Of a stretch of 36,719 bases of DNA, positions 15,570 through 23,966 are shown in pieces (within the stretch, counting starts at the first letter, position 1; each line of letters begins with the position of its first letter). The notes under the pieces are model-generated. The model was not told where the DNA came from. It did not search any database and saw only the letters and a program-made list of their open reading frames with translations. The translations under genes and the position numbers were made by a program. The DNA is from DASSBG01 sp965651365 (GTDB taxonomy: Bacteria; Pseudomonadota; Gammaproteobacteria; Xanthomonadales; Rhodanobacteraceae): the NCBI GenBank assembly GCA_965651365.1, contig CBFGSA010000012.1:1-36719 (forward strand), read 5' to 3'.

Positions 15570-16136
15570 ATGTCTTTAGCGAAGCCTGCCGAGTCCCGAG
15601 TCCCGAGTCCCGAGTCCCGAGGCAACCGCATCATCGGCATCGACCCCGGCAGCGTGAAGACCGGCGTGGGGGTGATCGATTGCGACGCATCCGGTGCCCT
15701 GAAGCATGTATTTCACGACACGCTGTCGGTGGCTGGGGCGGACTTTCCGCGCCGTCTGAAAGACATCTTCGATGGGGTTTGTGCCATCATCGAGGCGCAG
15801 GGGCCGGCCGAGGGCGCGATCGAGCGCGTGTTCATGGCGCGCAATGCCGACTCGGCGCTGAAGCTGGGTCAGGCACGCGGTGCGGCGATCTGCGCGATGG
15901 TATCGAAGGGATTGGATGTACATGAGTTTTCCGCAACCGAGGTCAAGCGCTCCATCGTCGGCGGCGGTCGCGCCGACAAGCAGCAGGTGCAGCACATGAT
16001 CGGTGTGCTGCTGGGTGTGAAGGCACCGATTCAGGCCGATGCGGCTGATGCCTTGGCCATTGCCATCACCCATGCCCACGCGCGCGCCGGCACGGCGCGG
16101 ATCGGCATTCCGCGCAAGGCCTGGAGGCGGCGATGA
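15570..16136 (+). CDS. ruvC: Crossover junction endodeoxyribonuclease RuvC
   Basis: RuvC resolves Holliday junctions by symmetric cleavage, together with RuvAB. The 188-residue protein carries the four catalytic acids of the RNase H-like fold: D25 (IGIDPGS), E85 (AIERVFMA), D157 and D160 (QADAADALAIA). RNADSALKLGQARG and the KQQVQHM segment are conserved. The first ~18 residues are unusual. Codons 8-17 (ESRVPSPESR) are encoded by four GAGTCCC heptads, and the family core starts right after them (NRIIGID). No ATG, GTG or TTG lies between the repeats and the core, so the array must be translated. ATG at 15570 is preferred; GTG at 15468 is an alternative that would include both arrays. The stop overlaps ruvA (ATGA). 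Confidence 0.93.
   Translation: MSLAKPAESRVPSPESRGNRIIGIDPGSVKTGVGVIDCDASGALKHVFHDTLSVAGADFPRRLKDIFDGVCAIIEAQGPAEGAIERVFMARNADSALKLGQARGAAICAMVSKGLDVHEFSATEVKRSIVGGGRADKQQVQHMIGVLLGVKAPIQADAADALAIAITHAHARAGTARIGIPRKAWRRR
15591..15618 (+). repeat. Four GAGTCCC heptads inside the ruvC reading frame
   Basis: Four perfect copies of GAGTCCC within the first 17 codons of ruvC. The unit is the reverse complement of the GGGACTC unit upstream, and together the arrays form a 30-bp perfect inverted repeat with the ruvC ATG in the 84-base loop. Confidence 0.95.
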
Positions 16137-16732
16137 TCGGGCGTTTGCGCGGCACCCTGGCCTCGCGCCAGCCGCCGTGGCTGCTGGTGGACGTGGGCGG
16201 CGTCGGCTACGAGCTGGAGGCGCCGATGTCGACCATTTACGAGCTGCCGCCGACGGGCCAGGAAGTGGTGCTGCTGACCCACTACGTGTCGCGTGACGAC
16301 ACGGTGGCGCTGTACGGCTTTCTGCATGAATCCGAACGCGCGCTGTTCCGCAATCTGCTCAAGGTCAGCGGCATTGGCGCCAAAATCGCCCTGGCGGTGC
16401 TCTCGGGCGTGTCCAGCGACGAGTTCGCACGCCTGATCCACGCCGGTGACGCGCAGGCATTGACCAGGATTCCCGGCATCGGCAAGAAGACCGCCGAGCG
16501 GATCCTGGTGGAAATGCGCGATCGGGTGGACCCGCTCGCTGCCGGGGCCCCGGGCTTGAGCGGTGGCCGGCCGGCCGCGCCCGTCGATGCGCAGGGCGAA
16601 GCCCTGGTCGCATTGCAGCAACTGGGCTACAAACCGGCCGAGGCGCAGCGTCTGGTCAGCAAGTCGGCGGCCGAGAATGATACGGCCGAGGCCATTATCC
16701 GCAAGGCTTTGCGCGTCGCCATTGGCGCCTGA
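16133..16732 (+). CDS. ruvA: Holliday junction DNA helicase subunit RuvA
   Basis: RuvA binds the four-way junction as a tetramer and recruits the RuvB motor for branch migration. The 199-residue protein starts MIGRLRGTLA and has the OB-fold domain I (to about residue 65, GVGYELEAPMST), the double helix-hairpin-helix domain II (VSGIGAKIALAVLSG and IPGIGKKTAERI), and a C-terminal domain III that contacts RuvB (ALVALQQLGYKPAEAQRLV). Length is normal. The start overlaps the ruvC stop. kup, not ruvB, is next; that arrangement is known from Xanthomonas relatives. Confidence 0.96.
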   Translation: MIGRLRGTLASRQPPWLLVDVGGVGYELEAPMSTIYELPPTGQEVVLLTHYVSRDDTVALYGFLHESERALFRNLLKVSGIGAKIALAVLSGVSSDEFARLIHAGDAQALTRIPGIGKKTAERILVEMRDRVDPLAAGAPGLSGGRPAAPVDAQGEALVALQQLGYKPAEAQRLVSKSAAENDTAEAIIRKALRVAIGA

Positions 16733-16745
16733 ACCGGAATCTGCA

Positions 16746-18656
16746 ATGAGCGAACTCGACAACGCAAGCGAATCCTCTGGCGGTGGGCACGCCACAGGCA
16801 GCACGCGCGCCCTGGTGATCGGTGCGATCGGTGTCGTGTTCGGTGATATCGGCACCAGCCCGCTGTACACGCTCAAGGAAGCCTTCCACGGCGAGCACGG
16901 CATTCATCCCGATCCGGCGGCGATTCTGGGGGTCTTGTCCCTGATCACCTGGTCGCTGGTGATCGTGGTGGCAATCAAGTACGTAAGCCTGGTGATGCGC
17001 GCCGACAACAAGGGCGAGGGCGGCATCATGGCCTTGATGGCGCTGGCGCAGAAAGCGGCCAAGGAGGCACCGCGGGTGCGCAAGCTGGTGGTGTTGATGG
17101 CCTTGCTGGGCGCTGCGCTGTTTTTCGGCGATGGCGTGATCACGCCGTCCATTTCGGTGCTGTCGGCCATCGAGGGTCTGGAAGTGGCGGCCCCGGGACT
17201 GGATGCCTGGGTGGTGCCGCTGACCGTGGCCGTGCTGTTCGGCCTGTTCCAGTTGCAGAAGCATGGCACCGCCAAGGTCGGCGCCCTGTTCGGCCCCATC
17301 ATCATCCTGTGGTTCACCTGTCTTGGCGCGATCGGATTGTGGAACATCATCCAGGCGCCGGACGTGCTGGTGGCACTCAATCCCTGGTACGCGCTGCACT
17401 TTCTGTTTTCCCACGGCACGGCCTCGGTGGTGGTGCTGGGTGCCGTGGTGCTGTGCGTGACCGGCGCCGAGGCGCTGTACACCGACATGGGTCACTTCGG
17501 CCGCGTGCCGATTCGTCTGGCCTGGTTCGCCTTCGTGATGCCGGGTCTGCTGCTCAACTACTACGGCCAGGGCGGCCTGCTGCTGCACTCGCCGGATGCG
17601 GCGCGCAATCCGTTCTATCTGGCCGTGCCCGAATGGGGCCTGTACCCGATGATCGCACTGGCCACCGTGGCGACGGTGATTGCATCGCAGGCGGTCATTT
17701 CCGGGGCCTTCTCGGTGACCCGTCACGCGATCCAGCTCGGCTTCGTGCCGCGCATGCAGATCAAGCACACCTCGACCGAAGCCATCGGCCAGATCTACCT
17801 GCCCTGGGTCAACCGCGTGCTGATGATCGCGGTGATCCTGACCGTGATCGGCTTCCAGTCGTCGAATGCCCTGGCTGGCGCCTACGGGATAGCCGTGACT
17901 GGCACCATGGCCATCGACACCACGCTGACCATGATCGTGGCGCGACGCCTGTGGCAATGGAGTCGCGTTACGGTGGTGCTGGTGGGTCTGGCCCTGCTGG
18001 TGGTCGACCTGAGCTTCTTCGGCGCCAATACCCTGAAGATCCTGCACGGCGGCTGGTTCCCGCTGCTGCTGGGCCTGGGCATGTTTACCGTGATGACCAC
18101 CTGGCGGCGCGGGCGCGACCTGCTGGCGCGCGGCATGAAGCAGGATTCGCTGGCTTTGGCGCCGTTTATCAAGTCGCTGACCGAGCACCCGCCGACCGAA
18201 GTCAGCGGCACGGCCTGGTTCCTGACACCCGACCCGGACAGCGTGCCGCACGCCCTGCTGCACAATCTCAAGCACAACAAGGTGCTGCATCAGCACAACA
18301 TCCTGCTCAAGGTCGAGACCCTGGAAACACCGGTCGCGGTTGGCGACGAGCGCATCGAGCTGAGTGATCTGGGCGGCAAGTTCCAGAAGCTGATCCTGCG
18401 CTTCGGCTTTGCCGAGGACGCCAACGTGCCGCGGGCGCTGGCCGCCTGCAAGGCGCTCGACCCGCCGTTCAATCCCGAAGAGTCCACCTTCTTCCTGTCT
18501 CGAGAGTCGGTCGTGCCGGGCGAGAAACGCCACGGCATGGCGCTGTGGCGCGACAAGCTGTTCACCTTCATGTCGCGCAACGCACTGCCCGCCACCGCCT
18601 TCTTCAACATTCCCGGCAACCGCCTGATCGAGTTGGGCGCCCGGGTGGAGATTTAG
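16746..18656 (+). CDS. kup: Low-affinity potassium transporter Kup
   Basis: Kup (TrkD) imports potassium across the inner membrane, probably with protons. The 636-residue protein is of typical length, with a short polar N-terminus, about twelve membrane segments from residue 22 to about 430, and a soluble cytoplasmic C-terminal domain. The family signature GDIGTSPLYTLKEAF begins at residue 33, and FFGDGVITPSISVLSAIEG follows in the third helix region. The ATG at 16746 lies 13 bases after ruvA and after CCGGAA. Kup between ruvA and ruvB splits the E. coli-type ruvAB operon. The protein has no known role in recombination, so the link is probably positional. Confidence 0.95.
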   Translation: MSELDNASESSGGGHATGSTRALVIGAIGVVFGDIGTSPLYTLKEAFHGEHGIHPDPAAILGVLSLITWSLVIVVAIKYVSLVMRADNKGEGGIMALMALAQKAAKEAPRVRKLVVLMALLGAALFFGDGVITPSISVLSAIEGLEVAAPGLDAWVVPLTVAVLFGLFQLQKHGTAKVGALFGPIIILWFTCLGAIGLWNIIQAPDVLVALNPWYALHFLFSHGTASVVVLGAVVLCVTGAEALYTDMGHFGRVPIRLAWFAFVMPGLLLNYYGQGGLLLHSPDAARNPFYLAVPEWGLYPMIALATVATVIASQAVISGAFSVTRHAIQLGFVPRMQIKHTSTEAIGQIYLPWVNRVLMIAVILTVIGFQSSNALAGAYGIAVTGTMAIDTTLTMIVARRLWQWSRVTVVLVGLALLVVDLSFFGANTLKILHGGWFPLLLGLGMFTVMTTWRRGRDLLARGMKQDSLALAPFIKSLTEHPPTEVSGTAWFLTPDPDSVPHALLHNLKHNKVLHQHNILLKVETLETPVAVGDERIELSDLGGKFQKLILRFGFAEDANVPRALAACKALDPPFNPEESTFFLSRESVVPGEKRHGMALWRDKLFTFMSRNALPATAFFNIPGNRLIELGARVEI

Positions 18657-18661
18657 GAGCG

Positions 18662-18689
18662 GGGAGTAGGGAGTCGGAAGTCGGGAGTA
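18662..18689 (+). repeat. Four mixed heptads after kup
   Basis: Four in-phase 7-bp units: GGGAGTA, GGGAGTC, GGAAGTC, GGGAGTA. The mixture links the GGGAGTA, GGGACTC-like and GGAAGTC (reverse complement of GACTTCC) types into one repeat family. Confidence 0.85.
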
Positions 18690-18690
18690 G

Positions 18691-18720
18691 GGCGGGAGGA
18701 GCGCAGCGCATCCCGCCTTT
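18691..18720 (+). terminator. Possible terminator after kup
   Basis: GGCGGGA (18691-18697) pairs with TCCCGCC (18711-18717) around a 13-base loop (GGAGCGCAGCGCA), then TTT. The hairpin is a common dispersed intergenic repeat. The T-run is short, so termination is plausible but not certain. Confidence 0.45.
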
Positions 18721-18751
18721 CGCTTGACGCCAACAGCGACGAGAACCTGCG

Positions 18752-18905
18752 TCATCCTGCGCGTAGCCGAAGGCGAAGCCGCAGGATCTTCTGCGAAGTC
18801 ATGCAGAGAATCGAGCATTGGATCCTGCGACTCCACTCGCTACGCTCGCTGCGCGCAGGATGACGGTAGCCTGAGAGGTGTCGCTCGCTGCGCGCAGGAT
18901 GACGC
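18752..18905. repeat. GCGCAGGATGACG palindromic repeat cluster
   Basis: The segment opens with GCGTCATCCTGCGC and contains two direct copies of CTCGCTGCGCGCAGGATGACG (18848-18866 region and 18887-18905 region), each the inverse of the opening motif. A GCAGGATCTTCTGC hairpin lies between. This is a second, distinct family of dispersed elements. Confidence 0.7.
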
Positions 18906-18948
18906 TGGCCTGGAACGTTCCGCTTGTTCCGTGAAGGATGCCGGCATT

Positions 18949-18969
18949 CCCACTCCCCACTTCCCACTC
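18949..18969 (-). repeat. Three CCCACTC-type heptads before ruvB
   Basis: Three in-phase units CCCACTC, CCCACTT, CCCACTC, which read as GAGTGGG on the minus strand and match the GGGAGTG units near holA. The array ends about 40 bases before ruvB. Confidence 0.75.
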
Positions 18970-19008
18970 CCTTCTTCCACCCACTGCACCGTCTGCCATA
19001 ATGGAAAA

Positions 19009-20070
19009 ATGAACGACGACCGCGTAATCGCCACCGATGCCACGCCCGAGGATGCCGCCATCGAGGCCAGCATCCGGCCGGCGAAGCTGGACGAGTATCT
19101 GGGTCAGCAGGCGGTGCGCGAGCAGTTGGCGATCTACATCGAGGCCGCCCGCAAGCGGCGCGGCGCGCTGGATCACGTACTGATCTTCGGCCCGCCGGGT
19201 CTGGGCAAGACCACCCTGGCGCATGTGATCGCCAATGAACTCGGGGTCAACCTGCGCTCGACTTCCGGTCCGGTGCTGGAGCGCGCCGGTGATCTGGCCG
19301 CGCTGCTGACCAATCTCGAACCCAACGACGTATTGTTCGTCGACGAGATCCACCGCTTGTCGCCGGTGGTCGAGGAAGTGCTGTATCCGGCCATGGAGGA
19401 TTCACAGATCGACATCATGATCGGCGATGGGCCGGCCGCACGCTCGATCAAGCTGGACCTGCCGCCGTTCACCCTGGTCGGTGCCACCACCCGCGCCGGA
19501 CTTCTGACCGGGCCGCTGCGCGACCGTTTCGGCATCATCCAGCGCCTCGAGTTCTATTCGCCCGACGAATTGACCGCCATCGTGCGCCGCTCGGCGCGGA
19601 TTCTGGAGATCCACTGTGATCCGGAAGGCGGGCGTGAAATCGCGGCACGCTCGCGCGGCACGCCGCGCATTGCCAACCGCCTGCTGCGACGCGTGCGCGA
19701 CTATGCCGAGGTACGGGCGGGTGGTGCGATCGACCGCAAAGTGGCGCAGGCCGCGATGGACATGTTGAAAGTGGATGCGGCCGGTTTCGACGAACTGGAC
19801 CGGCGGCTGCTGGGCCTGATTATCGAGAATTTCGACGGTGGCCCGGTCGGCGTGGAGTCGCTGGCTGCTGCACTGAGCGAGGATCGCGGCACGCTGGAAG
19901 ACGTGATCGAGCCCTATCTGATCCAGCAGGGCTATCTGATCCGTACGGCGCGCGGGCGCATGGCCGCGGCGCGCGCCTGGCGTCATCTTGGCCTGACGCC
20001 GCCGCCGCGCCAGCCGCAGGCCGCCGACCTGTTCACGTCCGACTCAGTTGATGCGGGCAATACCGATTAG
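19009..20070 (+). CDS. ruvB: Holliday junction DNA helicase RuvB
   Basis: RuvB is the hexameric AAA+ motor that drives branch migration on RuvA-bound junctions. The 353-residue protein shows IRPAKLDEYLGQ, Walker A GPPGLGKTT (residues 61-69), Walker B FVDEIHRL, the GPAARSIKLDLPPFTLVGATTRAG sensor region in part (GAT-TRAG), and the C-terminal winged-helix domain with GGPVGVESLAAALSED. The ATG at 19009 is preceded only by a weak TGGA; the N-terminus then has the typical acidic leader. It is separated from ruvA by kup and followed by ybgC with a 67-base gap. Confidence 0.96.
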   Translation: MNDDRVIATDATPEDAAIEASIRPAKLDEYLGQQAVREQLAIYIEAARKRRGALDHVLIFGPPGLGKTTLAHVIANELGVNLRSTSGPVLERAGDLAALLTNLEPNDVLFVDEIHRLSPVVEEVLYPAMEDSQIDIMIGDGPAARSIKLDLPPFTLVGATTRAGLLTGPLRDRFGIIQRLEFYSPDELTAIVRRSARILEIHCDPEGGREIAARSRGTPRIANRLLRRVRDYAEVRAGGAIDRKVAQAAMDMLKVDAAGFDELDRRLLGLIIENFDGGPVGVESLAAALSEDRGTLEDVIEPYLIQQGYLIRTARGRMAAARAWRHLGLTPPPRQPQAADLFTSDSVDAGNTD

Positions 20071-20137
20071 GATAAGCGGCGGCCGCATGCCGTGTGCATT
20101 GTCGGGCCCGGCCTTTCCAGCGCAATTTGCGAAAGTC

Positions 20138-20560
20138 ATGACCGAGACAGAACCCGAGGTTTTCACCTGGCCCGCCCGTGTGTATTGGGAGGATACCGAT
20201 GCAGGCGGCGTGGTCTACCACGCCGGCTATCTGCGCTTCATGGAGCGTGCGCGAACCGAGTGGCTGCGTGCTCTGGGTGTTGAACAGGGCGATCTGCGGA
20301 CACACACGGCCCTGGCCATGGTCGTGCGCGACATGCAGATCGATTTTCTCGCGCCGGCGCGGCTGGACGATGCCCTGACGGTGAGCGTGCACCCGGTCCG
20401 CGTTCGCGCCGCCAGCCTCGTGTTCGAGCAGGCCATCTGGCGTGCCGACGACACTCGAAATGCACTGGTTCAGGCGCGGGTCCGTGTGGCCTGCATCGAT
20501 GCGGATAAAATGCGTCCGGCGCCCATCCCACCCGACCTGCTGCAAAGGATCCCGCCTTAG
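20138..20560 (+). CDS. ybgC: Tol-Pal-associated acyl-CoA thioesterase YbgC
   Basis: YbgC is a hotdog-fold acyl-CoA thioesterase encoded at the head of most tol-pal operons; it has been linked to phospholipid metabolism. The 140-residue protein has the 4-hydroxybenzoyl-CoA thioesterase signature around D19-T20-D21 (YWEDTDAGGVVYHAGYLRFMERART), where the aspartate after T is the likely catalytic residue. The ATG at 20138 follows GCGAAAG. The frame extends upstream but the family start lies here. It is one base from tolQ, so it is cotranscribed with it. Confidence 0.94.
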   Translation: MTETEPEVFTWPARVYWEDTDAGGVVYHAGYLRFMERARTEWLRALGVEQGDLRTHTALAMVVRDMQIDFLAPARLDDALTVSVHPVRVRAASLVFEQAIWRADDTRNALVQARVRVACIDADKMRPAPIPPDLLQRIPP

Positions 20561-20561
20561 A

Positions 20562-21248
20562 ATGAACAGCGACCTGAACATCCTTGATCTCGTGTTGCAC
20601 GCCAGCTTGCCGGTGAAGCTGGTTCTGTTGCTGCTGCTGATAGCCTCGCTGCTGTCCTGGATCATCATTTTCCGCAAGAAGATGCTGCTCGATGCCGCCA
20701 ACCGCAACGCCAACGCTTTCGAGGAGCGTTTCTGGTCCGGGGTCGAATTGGCCGCGCTGTACCGCGAAACGCGCCAGGGCGACGCCGAAGCCGGCGGTCT
20801 GGCGGCCATATTCGAGGCAGGATTCCATGAATACGCCCGCGAACGGCGCAGCCGCAAGGTGGATGCGCGCAGCCGTCTGGAAAGTGCCGAGCGCGCCATG
20901 CGTGTCAGCCTGAGCCGTGAAGTCGACCGGCTTGACCAGAATCTGGAGTTCCTGGCCAGCGTCGGCTCGATCAGTCCGTATGTCGGTCTGTTCGGCACGG
21001 TCTGGGGCATCATGGTGGCCTTCCAGGGCCTGGCCAACGTCAAGGAAGCCACCATCGCCATGGTGGCACCGGGTATTTCCGAGGCGCTGGTGGCCACGGC
21101 GATGGGTCTGTTCGCGGCCATTCCCGCCACCTGGGCCTACAACCGTTACGCCAACAAGGTCGAGCGGCTCAACGTGCGCTACGAGACCTTTCTGGATGAG
21201 TTCTCGGCTATCCTGCAGCGCCAGCTGAACACCGACGAAGACGCCTGA
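20562..21248 (+). CDS. tolQ: Tol-Pal system proton channel subunit TolQ
   Basis: TolQ is the inner-membrane channel subunit that, with TolR, couples proton flow to TolA for outer-membrane constriction at division. The 228-residue protein has three membrane segments (about 18-37, 140-160 and 170-195). VGSISPYVGLFGTVWGIM and ISEALVATAMGLFAAIPA are the conserved second and third helices of the ExbB/TolQ/MotA family. The long cytoplasmic loop is between them as expected. The start sits immediately after the ybgC stop, suggesting coupling. Confidence 0.96.
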   Translation: MNSDLNILDLVLHASLPVKLVLLLLLIASLLSWIIIFRKKMLLDAANRNANAFEERFWSGVELAALYRETRQGDAEAGGLAAIFEAGFHEYARERRSRKVDARSRLESAERAMRVSLSREVDRLDQNLEFLASVGSISPYVGLFGTVWGIMVAFQGLANVKEATIAMVAPGISEALVATAMGLFAAIPATWAYNRYANKVERLNVRYETFLDEFSAILQRQLNTDEDA

Positions 21249-21257
21249 GGCATCGTC

Positions 21258-21686
21258 ATGCGCAAGCGCAACCGCCGCAAGCTGACCTCCGAAATCAACG
21301 TCGTGCCCTACATCGACGTGATGCTGGTGCTGCTGATCATTTTCATGGTCACCGCGCCGCTGATGCACCTTGGCGTGGACATCAAGCTGCCGCAGGTGGC
21401 GGCCAAGTCGCTCAAGAACGACAAGGAGCCGGTACTGGTCAGTCTGGACCGGGATGGCAATCTGTATCTGACCCTGGGCGCGGCCGGGCGCGAGGCGGTC
21501 GATGCCGACACGCTGGTGAAAAAGGTCACCGCCTTCGAGCACCAGAACCCCAATGTGCCGGTGATGTTCGGTGGCGACAAGGATGTGGACTACGGCAAGG
21601 TGATGCAGGCCATGGTGTTGCTGCAGCAGGCCGGTGTGCCCAATGTCGGCCTGATGACCCAGCCACCGGAAGACAACAGCGACTGA
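21258..21686 (+). CDS. tolR: Tol-Pal system protein TolR
   Basis: TolR pairs with TolQ to use the proton motive force. The 142-residue protein has a basic N-terminus (MRKRNRRKLTSEINVVPYIDV), a single membrane helix at about residues 18-38 carrying the essential aspartate in PYIDVMLVLLIIFMV (D20), and a periplasmic domain of the ExbD/TolR fold ending in a Pro/Asp-rich tail. Nine bases separate it from tolQ, and tolA begins one base after its stop. Confidence 0.96.
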   Translation: MRKRNRRKLTSEINVVPYIDVMLVLLIIFMVTAPLMHLGVDIKLPQVAAKSLKNDKEPVLVSLDRDGNLYLTLGAAGREAVDADTLVKKVTAFEHQNPNVPVMFGGDKDVDYGKVMQAMVLLQQAGVPNVGLMTQPPEDNSD

Positions 21687-21687
21687 C

Positions 21688-22587
21688 ATGGACCGGCGCC
21701 AGATCAACACGCGATCTGCCCTGTGGTCACTGCTGTTGCACGGCGGGCTGCTGTGTGCGCTGGCACTGATGGCGCTGCCCTGCACGCGATTCGAGGCGTT
21801 TTTCGATGATATCGGTTTGCCGACGTGGCTGAGTCCGGTGACCTGCAGCAAGCCGCTGGTGATGGCCGGCCCGGTGATCGAGGCCACCCTGGTGGGTCCG
21901 GCAGCGATCCCGCACAAGGACACGGTCAAGCACCCGCCACGACCCAAGCCCAAACCACAAAAGAAGCCAGAGACCACGCCGGAAAAGCCGCCGGTCAAGA
22001 CCCTGCCGCCACCGCCAAAGAATCCGGCATTGAGGGATCAGCAGAAGGTCGTGGCGCTGACTGACAAGCAGGCCGAGCAGGCCCGTCAGGAACAGCAGGA
22101 AAAGGAACGCCAGCGCCAGTCCGAGCTGGAAGCCGACAAGCTGCTGGCCCAGCTCGACAAGCTCAAGCAGCAAAGCGCCGAGGCCGATCGCAAAAGTCAC
22201 CTGGAAAAGCAGCGTCTGGAGCAACTGGCAGATCTGAAAAAGACCCGGCAATCCGACAATGTGCCCGAAGCCGAGCAGGCGCGCAGCGGTGGCGGTGGGG
22301 CGGAAAACAGCCTGATGGGCGAGTACGCGGCCGCGCTGACCGCTATCATCACCCAGAACTGGCTGCGGCCCGACAATATCCCCGCAGGCGCCGTGTGCCC
22401 GATCCATATCGAGCAGATCCCCGGTGGCCAGGTCATCAGTGTGCGGGTGTTGCCGACCTGTCCCTTTGATGAACCGGGTCGGCGTTCCGTGAAGAATGCG
22501 GTGTTACGGGCGCAGCCTTTGCCGTATAAAGGCTATCAGAGCGTGTTTCAGCGCGACATCACCCTCAATTTCAAGGTTACGGAGTAG
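21688..22587 (+). CDS. tolA: Tol-Pal cell-envelope protein TolA
   Basis: TolA is the inner-membrane-anchored rod that spans the periplasm and contacts TolB and Pal. The 299-residue protein has one membrane segment (about residues 11-31), a Pro/Lys-rich stretch (RPKPKPQKKPETTPEKPP), a Gln/Glu/Lys/Ala-rich helical domain II (about 110-185, shorter than in E. coli), a Gly-rich hinge (RSGGGGAENS), and the globular domain III with two cysteines (AVCPIHI and LPTCPFD) that are expected to form a disulfide. The gene overlaps the ribosome-binding region of tolB. Confidence 0.94.
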   Translation: MDRRQINTRSALWSLLLHGGLLCALALMALPCTRFEAFFDDIGLPTWLSPVTCSKPLVMAGPVIEATLVGPAAIPHKDTVKHPPRPKPKPQKKPETTPEKPPVKTLPPPPKNPALRDQQKVVALTDKQAEQARQEQQEKERQRQSELEADKLLAQLDKLKQQSAEADRKSHLEKQRLEQLADLKKTRQSDNVPEAEQARSGGGGAENSLMGEYAAALTAIITQNWLRPDNIPAGAVCPIHIEQIPGGQVISVRVLPTCPFDEPGRRSVKNAVLRAQPLPYKGYQSVFQRDITLNFKVTE

Positions 22588-22591
22588 TTGG

Positions 22592-23908
22592 ATGTTCCGA
22601 AAGTTGATCGTTGCCCTTTCGCTGGCTTTGCTGATGATGCCCTTCGGACGGGCCTCGGCACAGGGCCTGACACTGGACATCGTCAACGGTGTGCCCTCGG
22701 CCATCCCGATAGCGGTGGTGCCGTTTGCCTTCGAAGGCGCGGGCCTGCCGCCTTCGACCGACGTGGCCGACGTGATCCGCATGGATCTCAACCGTTCCGG
22801 CAAGTTTCGCGCGCTGCCCAAGGATGACGTGGTCGAGTTCCCGCACCGCGGCAACGAGGTCAAGTTTGCGACCTGGAACATGCTCAAGCAGGATTATCTG
22901 GTCATTGGCCGCCTGCGCGATGCCAAAAGCGGCAACGGCGAGCTGACGGTCGAGTTCGAACTGTTCAATGTGCCCAAACAGGAGCAGATGCTGTCGCTGT
23001 CAGTGACTGGCCAGCCCGCCGACCTTCGCGGTGTGGCACACCAGATCGCCGACCTGATCTACGAGAAGATCACCGGCGTGCGTGGGGCTTTCTGGACCCG
23101 GGTCGCCTACGTCACCGCCGTTGGCACCGGACGCAACATCGACTATCAGCTGGTCGTGGCCGATTCGGACGGGCACAATCCGCAGGTGGTGGTGCGCTCG
23201 CGCGAAACACTGATGTCGCCTGCCTGGTCGCCCGATGGCAAGGAGCTGGCCTACGTGTCCTTCGAGAGCGGCAACTCGGCCGTCTACATCCAGAACGTGG
23301 CCACCGGCGCGCGGCGCCTGATCAGCGCGCGCAAGGGCATCAACGGTGCGCCGGCCTTCTCGCCCGATGGCACCAAGCTCGCGCTGGTCTTGTCGTACAC
23401 CGGCAATCCCGAGATTTACGTGATGGATCTGGCCAGCAAGGCCATGACCCGCATTACCCACAACTACTCCATCGATACCGAGCCGGAATGGCTGACCGAC
23501 GGCCAGAGCCTGATCTTCACCTCCGACCGCTCGGGCAAACCGCAGCTCTACCAGATCCCGGCCACCGGCGGTACGCCCAAACGCATCACCTTCCAGGGCG
23601 AGTACAACTCCAACTCCAGCGTCAGCTACGACGGCAAGCGCATTGCCATGGTGCAGGGCAGCGGGAACGTGTATCGTATTGCAGTCATGGACCTTGGCCT
23701 GGGTGGTCAGGTACACCTGATCTCGCCCGGCAATATGGACGAATCGCCGAGCTTTGCACCCAACGCCAGCATGCTGATGTACGCTGCCACGGAGGGGACG
23801 CGTGGCGTGCTGTATGCCGTTTCGGCGGATGGGCGTGTGCGTCAGCGCCTGGTGCTGTCCGATGGCGATGTGCGCGAGCCGGCATGGGGACCCTACCGGC
23901 CGCGTTGA
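22592..23908 (+). CDS. tolB: Tol-Pal system beta-propeller protein TolB
   Basis: TolB is a periplasmic protein that binds Pal and TolA and regulates release of Pal from peptidoglycan. The 438-residue protein has a signal peptide (about residues 1-23, cut after ASA), an N-terminal domain, and a six-bladed propeller with repeated WSPDGKELAYVS, FSPDGTKLALVLS and IYVMDLAS-type blades. The start ATG lies seven bases after GGAG, which overlaps the tolA stop codon, giving tight coupling. Length is typical. Confidence 0.96.
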   Translation: MFRKLIVALSLALLMMPFGRASAQGLTLDIVNGVPSAIPIAVVPFAFEGAGLPPSTDVADVIRMDLNRSGKFRALPKDDVVEFPHRGNEVKFATWNMLKQDYLVIGRLRDAKSGNGELTVEFELFNVPKQEQMLSLSVTGQPADLRGVAHQIADLIYEKITGVRGAFWTRVAYVTAVGTGRNIDYQLVVADSDGHNPQVVVRSRETLMSPAWSPDGKELAYVSFESGNSAVYIQNVATGARRLISARKGINGAPAFSPDGTKLALVLSYTGNPEIYVMDLASKAMTRITHNYSIDTEPEWLTDGQSLIFTSDRSGKPQLYQIPATGGTPKRITFQGEYNSNSSVSYDGKRIAMVQGSGNVYRIAVMDLGLGGQVHLISPGNMDESPSFAPNASMLMYAATEGTRGVLYAVSADGRVRQRLVLSDGDVREPAWGPYRPR

Positions 23909-23966
23909 TCACCGGATGTCCAAATTACAAGTTCCAACCTGTCAACCGTTGCAAAAGGAAAACCCG

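Larger units (their letters stand above)
18657..19008. other. 352-base repeat-filled gap between kup and ruvB
   Basis: No gene is supported. It consists of a heptad array, a hairpin followed by T residues, a cluster of GCGCAGGATGACG palindromic repeats, and a second heptad array. The open frame upstream of ruvB in this region is low-complexity repeat translation. Confidence 0.75.

Noticed and set aside
16695..18836. Long minus-strand open frame (713 codons) opposite kup
   Set aside because: It is antisense to a clear kup gene, its translation is His/Gln/Arg-rich low-complexity sequence, and it is explained by the high third-position GC of the plus-strand gene.
16733..19008. kup between ruvA and ruvB as a novel insertion
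   Set aside because: This arrangement is known from Xanthomonas relatives, so it is a lineage trait rather than a new event.
18724..19008. N-terminal extension of ruvB through the upstream open frame
   Set aside because: The extension translates repeat sequence, and the family N-terminus begins at the ATG at 19009.
20238..21998. Long minus-strand open frame (586 codons) opposite ybgC-tolQ-tolR
   Set aside because: It spans three recognised plus-strand genes and has no recognisable domains.
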